NCBI GenBank assembly: GCA_049687495.1
Contig: JBAVJB010000080.1
Span: 1 to 11,911, forward strand
DNA from: Salinimicrobium sp049687495
GTDB taxonomy: Bacteria; Bacteroidota; Bacteroidia; Flavobacteriales; Flavobacteriaceae
Length of the DNA: 11,911 nucleotides
Reading direction: 5' to 3'
Part shown: positions 1 through 5,500 of the stretch, piece by piece
How positions within the stretch are numbered: position 1 is the first letter of the stretch
Layout of the letters: each line of letters opens with the position of its first letter
Program-made: the position numbers and the translations under genes
Notes under the pieces: generated by a model
What the model was told of the DNA's origin: nothing
Seen by the model: only the letters and a program-made list of their open reading frames with translations
Database searches by the model: none

Positions 1-34
1 GCCAAATCCGTATATTAACTGCCACAACTGACGA

Positions 35-52
35 ATATACGTGACCGTTACC
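35..52 (+). repeat. Right end of a CGTT-type palindromic (attC-like) element, left part outside window
   Basis: The sequence ATATACGTGACCGTTACC matches the right end of the element at 581-714 (TTATACGAGACCGTTGCC) with few changes. The left half would lie before base 1, so only the right terminus can be claimed. A second similar string, TATACG followed by GACGTTGAAA (76-97), lies just downstream and may be another degenerate copy. The element precedes a small gene, as the other copies in this window do. Confidence 0.45.
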
Positions 53-146
53 AAAAATGGCTCCAACTAAAAATTATACGTTTTAAGACGTTGAAACTAA
101 ATTCAGAATATTGACAGAGGAAAATCGAAAACAAAAATTTTATAAG

Positions 147-272
147 ATGACAAAAACTAAACGTAATAATATCTCTACAAAAGAAATTTTAGCTGTTGGA
201 TTAAGTTTTATCTTTTTTTATTTAATTTTTTCTAATTGGGATTTAATAAAAAGTTGGATTTGGAGTTTCTAG
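147..272 (+). CDS. Small single-pass membrane protein, 41 residues
   Basis: An ATG-initiated frame of 41 codons ends at TAG. The product starts with a short basic, polar stretch (MTKTKRNNISTKE), followed by one hydrophobic helix at about residues 14-29 (ILAVGLSFIFFYLIF), then SNWDLIKSWIWSF. It has the look of small flavobacterial membrane peptides in which a helix is followed by an SNWD-type motif, but the family name is not known to me and no function is proposed. It sits alone between two palindromic elements, 96 bases after the first CGTTA. No Shine-Dalgarno sequence is visible, which is normal in this phylum. The short length and the degenerate DNA that follows leave open that it is a truncated relict. 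Confidence 0.42.
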   Translation: MTKTKRNNISTKEILAVGLSFIFFYLIFSNWDLIKSWIWSF

Positions 273-580
273 GCAAAAATTGAAAAAACCGATCGGCATT
301 GAAAAAATAAGAAAAAGATTTATTTTCACTCGTGCGGTAAAAAAGAACAACTAAAGAATGTTGAAAGAAAAAAATGAAGAAATTGAAGGTTTTGAATCTC
401 ATTTCATCCAAAAAAAACTTTCACTTTAAAAACGGAGATATTAAGAAGTTCTAAATCGAGTAATATTGGAAAAAGATAGCAAGAAAATTTTAATTCTCTA
501 CAGACGATTAAAAGATAACTGCGATTGAAACTTAATCTGATTAGTAACTCCTAATTTTATTTATTCCAGTCGCCACTTTA
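273..580. other. AT-rich stretch with no intact gene, probable decayed cassette
   Basis: About 300 bases hold no open frame worth calling. Short fragments such as a 23-codon frame from the ATG at 358 are rich in Lys, Glu and Asn and look like remnants of coding DNA broken by stops in all frames. The stretch ends directly at the left end of the palindromic element at 581. No promoter matching TTG-N19-21-TAnnTTTG was seen. Confidence 0.4.
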
Positions 581-714
581 GGTAACAACGCATACCGCAA
601 ATGGCGGGTTTTACAAAAAAGAACTAAATTAGTTTCCATAACAAACAAAACCGGTAAGCCGACAAATCCACTTCCAAAACTCCGCGCCACTTGTCGTTAT
701 ACGAGACCGTTGCC
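581..714 (+). repeat. Imperfect palindromic attC-like element (134 bp)
   Basis: The left end, GGTAACAACGCATACC then GCAAATGGCGGGTTTT, is complementary with small gaps to the right end, AAAACTCCGCGCCACTTG then TTATACGAGACCGTTGCC. Pairs include GGTAAC with GTTGCC, CATA with TATACG, and TGGCGGGTTTT with AAAACTCCGCGCCA. Folded as one strand this gives a long stem with bulges and a loop of about 55 bases, the general shape of an integron attC site. The termini do not fit the classical RYYYAAC/GTTRRRY boxes. A gene starts 37 bases after the terminal CGTTG. Confidence 0.7.
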
Positions 715-749
715 ATTCATTGACGGAACGCACTTAAAAACTGAAAATT

Positions 750-983
750 ATGAATAAAAAAACGAAAGTAAAGATTATATGGTACTTATCATTTTTTGCT
801 ATTTTCTTAATGATTTGGACTATTTTACATTTTTCATTTGAAAATTTAGACAGTGCATATAAAGGATTAATTAGCGGTGGAATTTCAGGTTTGCTCTCGC
901 CAAGAAAAAAGGAATTTGAAACACAATCTGGAAAACAAATCCAATTGAAATGGATTTTTATGAAAAAAGCAATTACAATCTGA
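750..983 (+). CDS. Conserved small membrane protein of unknown function, 77 residues
   Basis: The product has a basic N-terminus (MNKKTKVK), one membrane helix at about residues 9-29 (IIWYLSFFAIFLMIWTILHF), a Gly-rich turn (LISGGISGLLSPR, 40-52) and a soluble tail, FETQSGKQIQLKWIFMKKAI. The SPR-KK-ETQSG-QIQ-KWIF tail is a pattern I recognise from unnamed flavobacterial small proteins, so this is probably complete rather than truncated. No function is known. The ATG follows the CGTTG end of the upstream element by 37 bases, making this the single gene of a cassette-like unit. No promoter of the Bacteroidota type is visible between the element and the start, so transcription probably enters from upstream. 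Confidence 0.72.
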   Translation: MNKKTKVKIIWYLSFFAIFLMIWTILHFSFENLDSAYKGLISGGISGLLSPRKKEFETQSGKQIQLKWIFMKKAITI

Positions 984-1128
984 ATTGAAAACCAAAAATG
1001 ACTTGATTGCGGAAATTAGCAAGTTGAAGAATCACTCACTCAAACGGAATTGAATAATATTACAGAATGAAACGCTGACTGAATCCACTCAAACCCATAA
1101 AATCGGAAAACAGTATTTAGCGGAATAA
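976..1128 (+). pseudogene. Broken coding remnant, coiled-coil-like hypothetical
   Basis: One frame reads QSELKTKNDLIAEISKLKN up to a TGA at 1051-1053, then continues in the same frame as LQNETLTESTQTHKIGKQY up to TAA at 1126-1128. Both pieces look like real protein with coiled-coil-like heptads in the first part, but the frame has an internal stop and no start codon: a TGA lies immediately upstream at 961-963. It overlaps the end of the 77-residue gene in another frame. The likely explanation is the 3' part of a decayed gene. No family is recognised. Confidence 0.35.
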
Positions 1129-1153
1129 TAACAAATTGAAAAAACAACGAAAT

Positions 1154-1187
1154 GGCAACACCGGCTATAGTTCATTGGCAAAAATTT
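1154..1187 (+). repeat. Orphan left end of a palindromic attC-like element
   Basis: GGCAACACCGGCTATAG followed by TTCATTGGCAAAAATTT aligns with the left end of the element at 581 (GGTAAC, then CATA, then AAATGGCGGGTTTT). No matching right end lies within the next 50 bases, where the toxin-antitoxin operon already ends at 1205. The element therefore looks cut, with the operon next to the break. Confidence 0.5.
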
Positions 1188-1204
1188 AAAAAAATCACTA
1201 TTTT

Positions 1205-2212
1205 CTAAAGGTGACGAAGTTCGAATGAGTAATTATAATCGATTAAATTTTTATCATTTTCATTATTAATCCATGCCTTCTCTTCATGACTTTTTTCGAT
1301 GATTTGAGTCGCATTACTTCTTTTAAAAGTTTCTCGAACTAATTCTAAAGACTTTAATTCTTCTTCGTTAAACAATTCATTATTAAAATCTCTATGTTTG
1401 GTTTTGTAGAAACATTTTCCCCAATAATTATTTCCAAAATCTTCTATATTAATAAAGACATATCCTTTATTAGAAGCATAGTCAAAAATACCTCCATATC
1501 GTAAGGGAACTGGACCATAATTATGAGCCATATAATTAGATCCACTTATTGAAAATGCAGTTTTTTTAAAGTTATGAAAATCAGCATAAAACAATAGTTT
1601 ATTCATCATGGTTTCAGATGGTTTTAAATGCTCCGCAAAATATAAGATCATATTTGCCATCTTTTCCATACTGGGCTTTCTATAACCTGAATAATTATTT
1701 GGTAATTTATCTTCAAACAAAACATCGACAAAAGTAATGTCATCTTTGTTCTCTTTTTGATATTCAATTACCGTCTTAATTTTAGCCAGAATTTTCGATT
1801 TTTCGTCTTCGCTTAAATCATTATTTAGTTCAACTAAATGTTTCAAGTTCCGTGGACTTTTCAAAACAGTATTAATCAAATTTGCATTAGAAATACTTGG
1901 AACTTCACCATTCTCATAGTTTCTGTAACTGTTTATCCCAAAACCTAAGATTTTTGACATCAAGGAAGCTGATAAATTGAATTTTTTTCTCAATTCAATA
2001 ATTTGATCAGGAAAAGGGATATTGTGCTTATCCCTATATTTATTATAAACCTGATTTAAATTAAATTCATCTAATTCTGTTGTAGTGAATGATTCACCAC
2101 TATCCACACAATAATAACTCTTATGGTTATATTCGAATTCTTCTTTTCGAAAAACCAACCTACTCTTTTCAACTTGTAAGGTCATTTCCTTACCTGTTAT
2201 TGGACTTTTCAT
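1205..2212 (-). CDS. MqsA-like antitoxin fused to a Panacea (DUF4065/SocA-like) domain
   Basis: This 335-residue protein is built in three parts. Residues 1-45 follow the layout of the MqsA/YgiT zinc finger, but the first CPxC pair is SPIT (Ser3, Thr6) and the second CxxC is CVDS (Cys35, Ser38), so three of four zinc ligands are gone. Residues about 66-120 are an Xre-type helix-turn-helix (IIELRKKFNLSASLMSKILG, then YRNYENGEVPS) for DNA binding and autoregulation. Residues about 182-315 form a Panacea domain, seen in MNKLLFYADF, GSNYMAHNYGPVP and SHEEKAW; in the known family this domain neutralises diverse toxins. The gene starts 18 bases after the stop of the MqsR-like toxin on the same strand, the toxin-first order of mqsRA. 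The expected role is to bind and neutralise that toxin and to repress the shared promoter. Codon use is AT-rich like the surrounding mosaic region. Confidence 0.85.
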   Translation of the reverse strand: MKSPITGKEMTLQVEKSRLVFRKEEFEYNHKSYYCVDSGESFTTTELDEFNLNQVYNKYRDKHNIPFPDQIIELRKKFNLSASLMSKILGFGINSYRNYENGEVPSISNANLINTVLKSPRNLKHLVELNNDLSEDEKSKILAKIKTVIEYQKENKDDITFVDVLFEDKLPNNYSGYRKPSMEKMANMILYFAEHLKPSETMMNKLLFYADFHNFKKTAFSISGSNYMAHNYGPVPLRYGGIFDYASNKGYVFINIEDFGNNYWGKCFYKTKHRDFNNELFNEEELKSLELVRETFKRSNATQIIEKSHEEKAWINNENDKNLIDYNYSFELRHL

Positions 2213-2230
2213 GACTGCTTATTTGTTCAT

Positions 2231-2587
2231 TTAGTTGGAATTCTTGAAAGGGAAACTCATTGGAAATTCAGCTTTATGAAATGAAATACAAACTGGTGTT
2301 CCAGTTATTTTTGAAATGGTAACTTTTATATAAATTTCTTGGCTCTTAATTACCTTCCCAAATACCCACATTTCAGTACCTCCTTGTTGAGTTTCTTCAA
2401 TTGGTCCTTCTGAGTAATCTTCAACTTTTAAATTAAGGATAATTTCTTTCCTCATATTGGCATTTATACTCAGATCAGCAAGATGTTGGATACTATTTTT
2501 AGGACGATTGGAGAAGATTAAACCCCAAATTCCGATTACTTGCTTTAGCTCCTGTAAATAAGATTTTACACTTAATTTATCAGACAT
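2231..2587 (-). CDS. MqsR-like type II toxin, putative mRNA interferase
   Basis: This is a 118-residue protein resembling MqsR, a RelE/YoeB-fold endoribonuclease that cleaves mRNA (GCU sites in E. coli). It is slightly longer than E. coli MqsR (98 residues), mainly at the N-terminus. The match is to the C-terminal two thirds: LSINANMRKEIILNLKVEDY corresponds to the MqsR helix before the sheet, MWVFGKVIKSQEIYIKVTI to the central strands, and CISFHKAEF to the last strand. Tyr86, Lys88 and Lys105 are candidates for the catalytic or RNA-binding positions. No signal peptide or membrane segment is present, so it is cytoplasmic. It is followed 18 bases later by an MqsA-like/Panacea antitoxin, which supports the toxin role. 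Its sequence specificity cannot be read from this sequence. A RelE-type toxin outside MqsR is the main alternative. Confidence 0.75.
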   Translation of the reverse strand: MSDKLSVKSYLQELKQVIGIWGLIFSNRPKNSIQHLADLSINANMRKEIILNLKVEDYSEGPIEETQQGGTEMWVFGKVIKSQEIYIKVTISKITGTPVCISFHKAEFPMSFPFKNSN

Positions 2588-2608
2588 TTCTATTATTAGA
2601 ATTCATTA

Positions 2609-2638
2609 CAAAACTACGACTAAAATGGACATAAACAA
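2609..2638 (-). promoter_or_regulatory. Bacteroidota-type promoter of the toxin-antitoxin operon
   Basis: On the minus strand TTG (2638-2636) is followed after 19 bases by TAGTTTTG (2616-2609), an exact TAnnTTTG element. This matches the flavobacterial -33/-7 consensus. Transcription would start only about 10-15 bases before the toxin ATG at 2587, giving a very short leader. Confidence 0.6.
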
Positions 2639-2644
2639 CTTTAT

Positions 2645-2671
2645 AGTTTAATTATTAACATACATTAAACT
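2645..2671. promoter_or_regulatory. Candidate operator for the antitoxin: 8-bp inverted repeat
   Basis: AGTTTAAT (2645-2652) and ATTAAACT (2664-2671) are perfect inverted repeats separated by 11 bases. The site abuts the -33 element of the toxin-antitoxin promoter on its upstream side. A dimeric Xre-type antitoxin is expected to bind such a palindrome; which protein binds here is inferred. Confidence 0.45.
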
Positions 2672-2704
2672 TTTAACCAACTACAAAGTGAAACAAAACT
2701 TTTG

Positions 2705-2831
2705 CCAACAATGCATTAAAACAATGCTATCTTAGTGTCGAATCGAAAGTCTGTGTGTACTTGCTGCGACTAATTTTCCTGCGGAAAATCATCGCCGGCA
2801 ATCACCGCACTGTTTTTATACGAGACGTTGG
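2705..2831 (+). repeat. Imperfect palindromic attC-like element (127 bp)
   Basis: The left end CCAACAATGCATTAAAACA is complementary to the right end, TGTTTTTATACGAGACGTTGG, read in reverse with a small gap; CCAAC pairs with GTTGG and AAAACA with TGTTTT. The right end shares TTATACGAGA-CGTTG with the copy at 581-714. The next gene starts 22 bases after the terminal CGTTG. A weak promoter-like pair, TTTG (2701-2704) and TATCTTAG (2728-2735), overlaps its left end. Confidence 0.65.
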
Positions 2832-2852
2832 AAATAATTTAAACCAAATAGA

Positions 2853-3482
2853 ATGAAACGAATTTTAACAGCAATACTTTTAACCCTGTTCATGTCTTCC
2901 TGTGCAAATTCTCAAGATCAAGAAAAACAAAGGCTTGTTGGAGCACCTTGCGAAGGTTGTGAAGCAATTTTCGAATACGGGGACAGAGAACTCACTAACA
3001 AAGATACCTTACCGGACTTTAATAATGAGGGTGTGAAAATTAAGGTTGAGGGTACGATTTATCAGACAGACGGTAAGACACCTGCTAAGAATATTATTTT
3101 ATATGTCTATCATACTAACCAGGAAGGTGTTTATGCCCCGAAAAAGGATGCAAAGGGTTGGGCTAAGAAACACGGATATATTCGTACGTGGCTTAAGACA
3201 GACAAGGATGGATATTATTCCTTTTATACCTTAAAACCTGCTCCATATCCGAACAGGTCAGAACCAGCCCATATTCATTATGAAATATTAGAGCCTAACG
3301 GAAAATATTATTATGTGGCAAGCTGTCATTTCAAAGGAGATACCCTGCTGACGGAAAATGAAATTAGCCCTGATTCTCCAAGAGGAGGTCATTCAGGTGT
3401 ATTGACCTTTAAAAATGATGGAGACTTATTGGTTGCCAGAAGGGATATAGTTTTAGGAAAAAACATTCCGGGTTATGAATAG
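2853..3482 (+). CDS. Intradiol ring-cleavage dioxygenase-like lipoprotein
   Basis: The 209-residue product begins with a lipoprotein signal peptide (MKRILTAILLTLFMSSC, lipidation at Cys17), so it should be exported and membrane-anchored. The rest has the intradiol dioxygenase core: EGTIYQTDGKTPAKNIIL strands, GVYAPK (Tyr94), KTDKDGYYSFYTLKPAPYP (Tyr132) and PAHIHY (His140, His142). These two Tyr and two His match the four Fe(III) ligands of protocatechuate and catechol dioxygenases, so activity on an aromatic diol is plausible. The substrate is unknown, and an extracytoplasmic location is unlike the classical cytoplasmic catabolic enzymes. Two extra Cys (Cys33, Cys36) lie after the signal region. 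The stop overlaps the start of the YceI-like gene by 8 bases, indicating translational coupling. No aromatic catabolism genes are nearby. Confidence 0.85.
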   Translation: MKRILTAILLTLFMSSCANSQDQEKQRLVGAPCEGCEAIFEYGDRELTNKDTLPDFNNEGVKIKVEGTIYQTDGKTPAKNIILYVYHTNQEGVYAPKKDAKGWAKKHGYIRTWLKTDKDGYYSFYTLKPAPYPNRSEPAHIHYEILEPNGKYYYVASCHFKGDTLLTENEISPDSPRGGHSGVLTFKNDGDLLVARRDIVLGKNIPGYE

Positions 3483-4113
3483 GCGATTACTGATTTTAAT
3501 AGTACCAATGCTCATGCTCATTAGTTCCTGTATAGGTAAGTATAGTTCAGATGCCCAGGAGGCAAAAATTGGCAAAGCACAAGATGAGCCAAATTCTCGA
3601 AAGGAAGACACTATACAAGTAGACTTATCCAAATCGAGCATTCATTGGAGAGGAACCAAAATGAGAGGAGCAGGAAAACACGAAGGCCAAATCGATCTAA
3701 TTAGTGGATTTTTTTTATTAGACCGAGACAATTTAGTAGGCGGTCGGTTTACAATAGATATGAACTCAATTCAGGTTACTGACATTCCTGAACACGAGCC
3801 TGTTCCAAGGAAACGGTTTAACAATCATATGAGAAGTGAAGATTTTTTCCATACATCCAAATATCCAACTTCGGAATTCACAATCACGAAAATTAATGAT
3901 TTGGCGAATGACAGCATTTTGGTATCAGGAAATTTGACCATTAAGGATATAACAAGGAACGTTAATTTTAAGGCAATTAACAGAAAGGGCGAATTCTGTA
4001 CAAAATTTAAATTTGACCGTTTTGAGTGGAATATAGCTTATAAAGGAAGTTGGGCTGATAAGACATTAGTTGATAAGGATATAGAGCTTTCAATAAAACT
4101 GAAAATGAAATAA
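3475..4113 (+). CDS. YceI-like lipoprotein
   Basis: The 212-residue product has a lipoprotein signal (MNRRLLILIVPMLMLISSC, lipidation at Cys19), a polar linker to about residue 45, and a YceI-type lipocalin-like domain to the C-terminus. Typical pieces are VDLSKSSIHWRGTKM near the start, GGRFTIDMNSIQVTD, HMRSEDFFHTSKYPTSEFTI, SGNLTIKDITRNVNF and the final IELSIKLKMK. YceI proteins bind long isoprenoid or other amphiphilic chains in a beta-barrel; the ligand here is unknown. The ATG lies inside the end of the dioxygenase gene (ATGAATAG overlap), so the two are almost certainly made together. A cooperating pair acting on a quinone-like or lipid-bound aromatic is conceivable but speculative. The gene ends 10 bases before the left end of the next palindromic element. 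Confidence 0.85.
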   Translation: MNRRLLILIVPMLMLISSCIGKYSSDAQEAKIGKAQDEPNSRKEDTIQVDLSKSSIHWRGTKMRGAGKHEGQIDLISGFFLLDRDNLVGGRFTIDMNSIQVTDIPEHEPVPRKRFNNHMRSEDFFHTSKYPTSEFTITKINDLANDSILVSGNLTIKDITRNVNFKAINRKGEFCTKFKFDRFEWNIAYKGSWADKTLVDKDIELSIKLKMK

Positions 4114-4155
4114 AAAAACAACCGCCAACAAAAGGTATAAAGCACATGGCGGACA

Positions 4156-4476
4156 GTGCTTTCCGAAATTTTTGAAAAGACCTGGGAACATAATAAAATT
4201 CAAGGAGAAGGATTAACAGAGGATTCGAAAATTGAAATAAAAGAAACTGACCTTTATACTATTTCATCATACGATTGCACCTAATCATGATGGTGGAAAA
4301 CATCGGCTACCGAGCAAATTGGGGAATACCTCTTAAAAATGCTATTTTTGACTCCCTTTAAAAATACTGTTTACCCGACAAATTCACGTTTCCCAATCGG
4401 CAATTTAGGTTAACCGGGTATCTAAATTAGCAACATAATAGTTGAAAATTCAACGGTTATTGCTTACTTCAAAAAT
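4156..4476. other. Degenerate interior with a short open remnant and a promoter-like site
   Basis: A GTG-initiated 42-codon frame (4156-4284) encodes VLSEIFEKTWEHNKIQGEG and continues to SSYDCT before TAA. It looks like a gene fragment rather than a complete protein, and no family is recognised. The rest is stop-rich. A 6-bp inverted repeat, TACCCG (4372-4377) and CGGGTA (4415-4420), and a small palindrome GTTGAAAATTCAAC (4441-4454) are present without a clear role. Confidence 0.3.
4319..4350 (+). promoter_or_regulatory. Candidate Bacteroidota-type promoter upstream of the DUF6090 gene
   Basis: TTG (4319-4321) is followed after 21 bases by TATTTTTG (4343-4350), an exact TAnnTTTG. The site is about 240 bases before the DUF6090 start, so the leader would run through the palindromic element's right end. 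In AT-rich DNA such matches arise by chance. Confidence 0.35.
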
Positions 4477-4591
4477 AACGGGTTGATAATAATATGGCTC
4501 GTAATCCCATGCGCTACATACACCCGTTGCGATTCATTATTTAATCAACGTAATTACTTAAAAGCCATATATTTAGATAAACTAATCTCTA

Positions 4592-5332
4592 ATGATTAAA
4601 TTTTTCAGAAACTTCGAAAAAAGGCTTCTTGTTGAAAAAAAATTCAGCAGATATCTTATTTATGCTATTGGCGAAATTATACTTTTAGTTATTGGAATTT
4701 TAATTGCTTTACAAATAAACAACTATAACGAAAGGCGAAAGGATAGAATTAAAGAACAAATTGTCCTTAAAAATTTAAGGGAAGATTTTTTGGCTAATCA
4801 ACAAATCATTGATAGAACCTTAGCTGTTCACCAATATCATTTGAATGAACTACGTCTTTATCTAAAACATCTTGGTCCTAATGTTCCAGCTCTGACAGAT
4901 TCGATCTATGACTTTGATGTTTCTGACTATGGTACTTTAAATTTAAACAACGCTACATTACAGGCAGTTATCAATTCCGATTTATTGGGAATAATACAAA
5001 ATGAACTTCTTAAAAAGAAACTTTCAACTTATCCAAGTGCATTTGCCTATTATAAAGAATTTGAAGACGTTAATAGAGATATCGTCATAAATAAGCACCG
5101 TGCTTTAGGAGAAAAATATACCTCTATTCTAAGGCTCGACACCTCATTACTAGATATAGCTGAACCACATAAATCAGATTTTCTAGGTTGGGCTAGAGAT
5201 CCGCAACATCAAAACAATACAGTGAATAGAATTACCATAATTAGAAATAAATTGATTCCTGCACTTATTGAAGTGCAAACAAAAAATAATGAAATATTAA
5301 AACTCTTAGAAAGGGAGATCAAGGATAAATAA
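4592..5332 (+). CDS. DUF6090-family membrane protein
   Basis: This 246-residue protein has the hallmark N-terminus of the DUF6090 family, which is very common and multi-copy in flavobacteria: MIKFFRNFEKRLLVEKKFSR, then YLIYAIGEIILLVIGILIAL followed by QINNYNERRKDR. The membrane helix is about residues 22-43, with a short cytoplasmic basic head. The remainder (about 44-246) is a soluble, mostly helical domain with a coiled-coil-like start (RIKEQIVLKNLREDFLANQQ) and a charged end (LERE-IKDK). The biochemical function of the family is unknown. The length fits a complete member. The ATG comes 62 bases after the CGTTG end of the preceding element, and the stop is 12 bases before the left end of the next, so it is the only gene of its unit. 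Confidence 0.88.
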   Translation: MIKFFRNFEKRLLVEKKFSRYLIYAIGEIILLVIGILIALQINNYNERRKDRIKEQIVLKNLREDFLANQQIIDRTLAVHQYHLNELRLYLKHLGPNVPALTDSIYDFDVSDYGTLNLNNATLQAVINSDLLGIIQNELLKKKLSTYPSAFAYYKEFEDVNRDIVINKHRALGEKYTSILRLDTSLLDIAEPHKSDFLGWARDPQHQNNTVNRITIIRNKLIPALIEVQTKNNEILKLLEREIKDK

Positions 5333-5344
5333 CAAAAGCTCAAT

Positions 5345-5487
5345 AACTGTTCATCGCAAACAGACGGCAGCGTTAGAAGGAAAATAATTAACTTGACCAA
5401 AAAAAGAAAATCTAAGCCACAGAAGACGGCTAAGCAGACAAGTTTGCATCCCCTCCCCTGTCTGCCGAAAGCTAATCGAAAGCGTTG
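5345..5487 (+). repeat. Imperfect palindromic attC-like element with internal hairpin
   Basis: The left end AACTGTTCATCGCAAACAG with CGGCAG is loosely complementary to the right end CTGCCGAAAGC then TAATCGAAAGCGTTG. Internally GCAGACA (5434-5440) and TGTCTGC (5459-5465) form a 7-bp stem around an 18-base loop. The terminal CGTTG lies 13 bases before the start of the next gene. The left side is less well conserved than in the copies at 581 and 2705, so the left boundary is approximate. Confidence 0.5.
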
Positions 5488-5500
5488 TGCAACAATCAAA

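Larger units (their letters stand above)
4124..4531 (+). repeat. Palindromic attC-like ends flanking a degenerate interior (408 bp)
   Basis: The left end, GCCAACAAAAGGTATAAAGC then ACATGGCGG (4124-4152), is complementary to the right end, CCATGCGCTACATACACC then CGTTGCG (4508-4531). Pairs include AAC with GTT, GTAT with ATAC, GC with GC, and CATGG with CCATG. The span is about three times that of the other copies. The right end also pairs with a much nearer partner, AACGGGTTGATAATAATATGG starting at 4477, which forms a compact 52-base hairpin (4477-4528). So this may be two elements that lost their other halves with a decayed cassette between them, or one element with an insertion. Confidence 0.55.

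Noticed and set aside
581..714. Classical integron attC site
   Set aside because: The fold and spacing fit, but the end boxes (GGTAAC and GTTGCC) differ from RYYYAAC/GTTRRRY and no integron integrase or attI is visible, so only the term attC-like is used.
4441..4454. Palindrome GTTGAAAATTCAAC as an operator
   Set aside because: It is short, AT-rich, unaccompanied by a promoter at the right distance, and lies in degenerate DNA.
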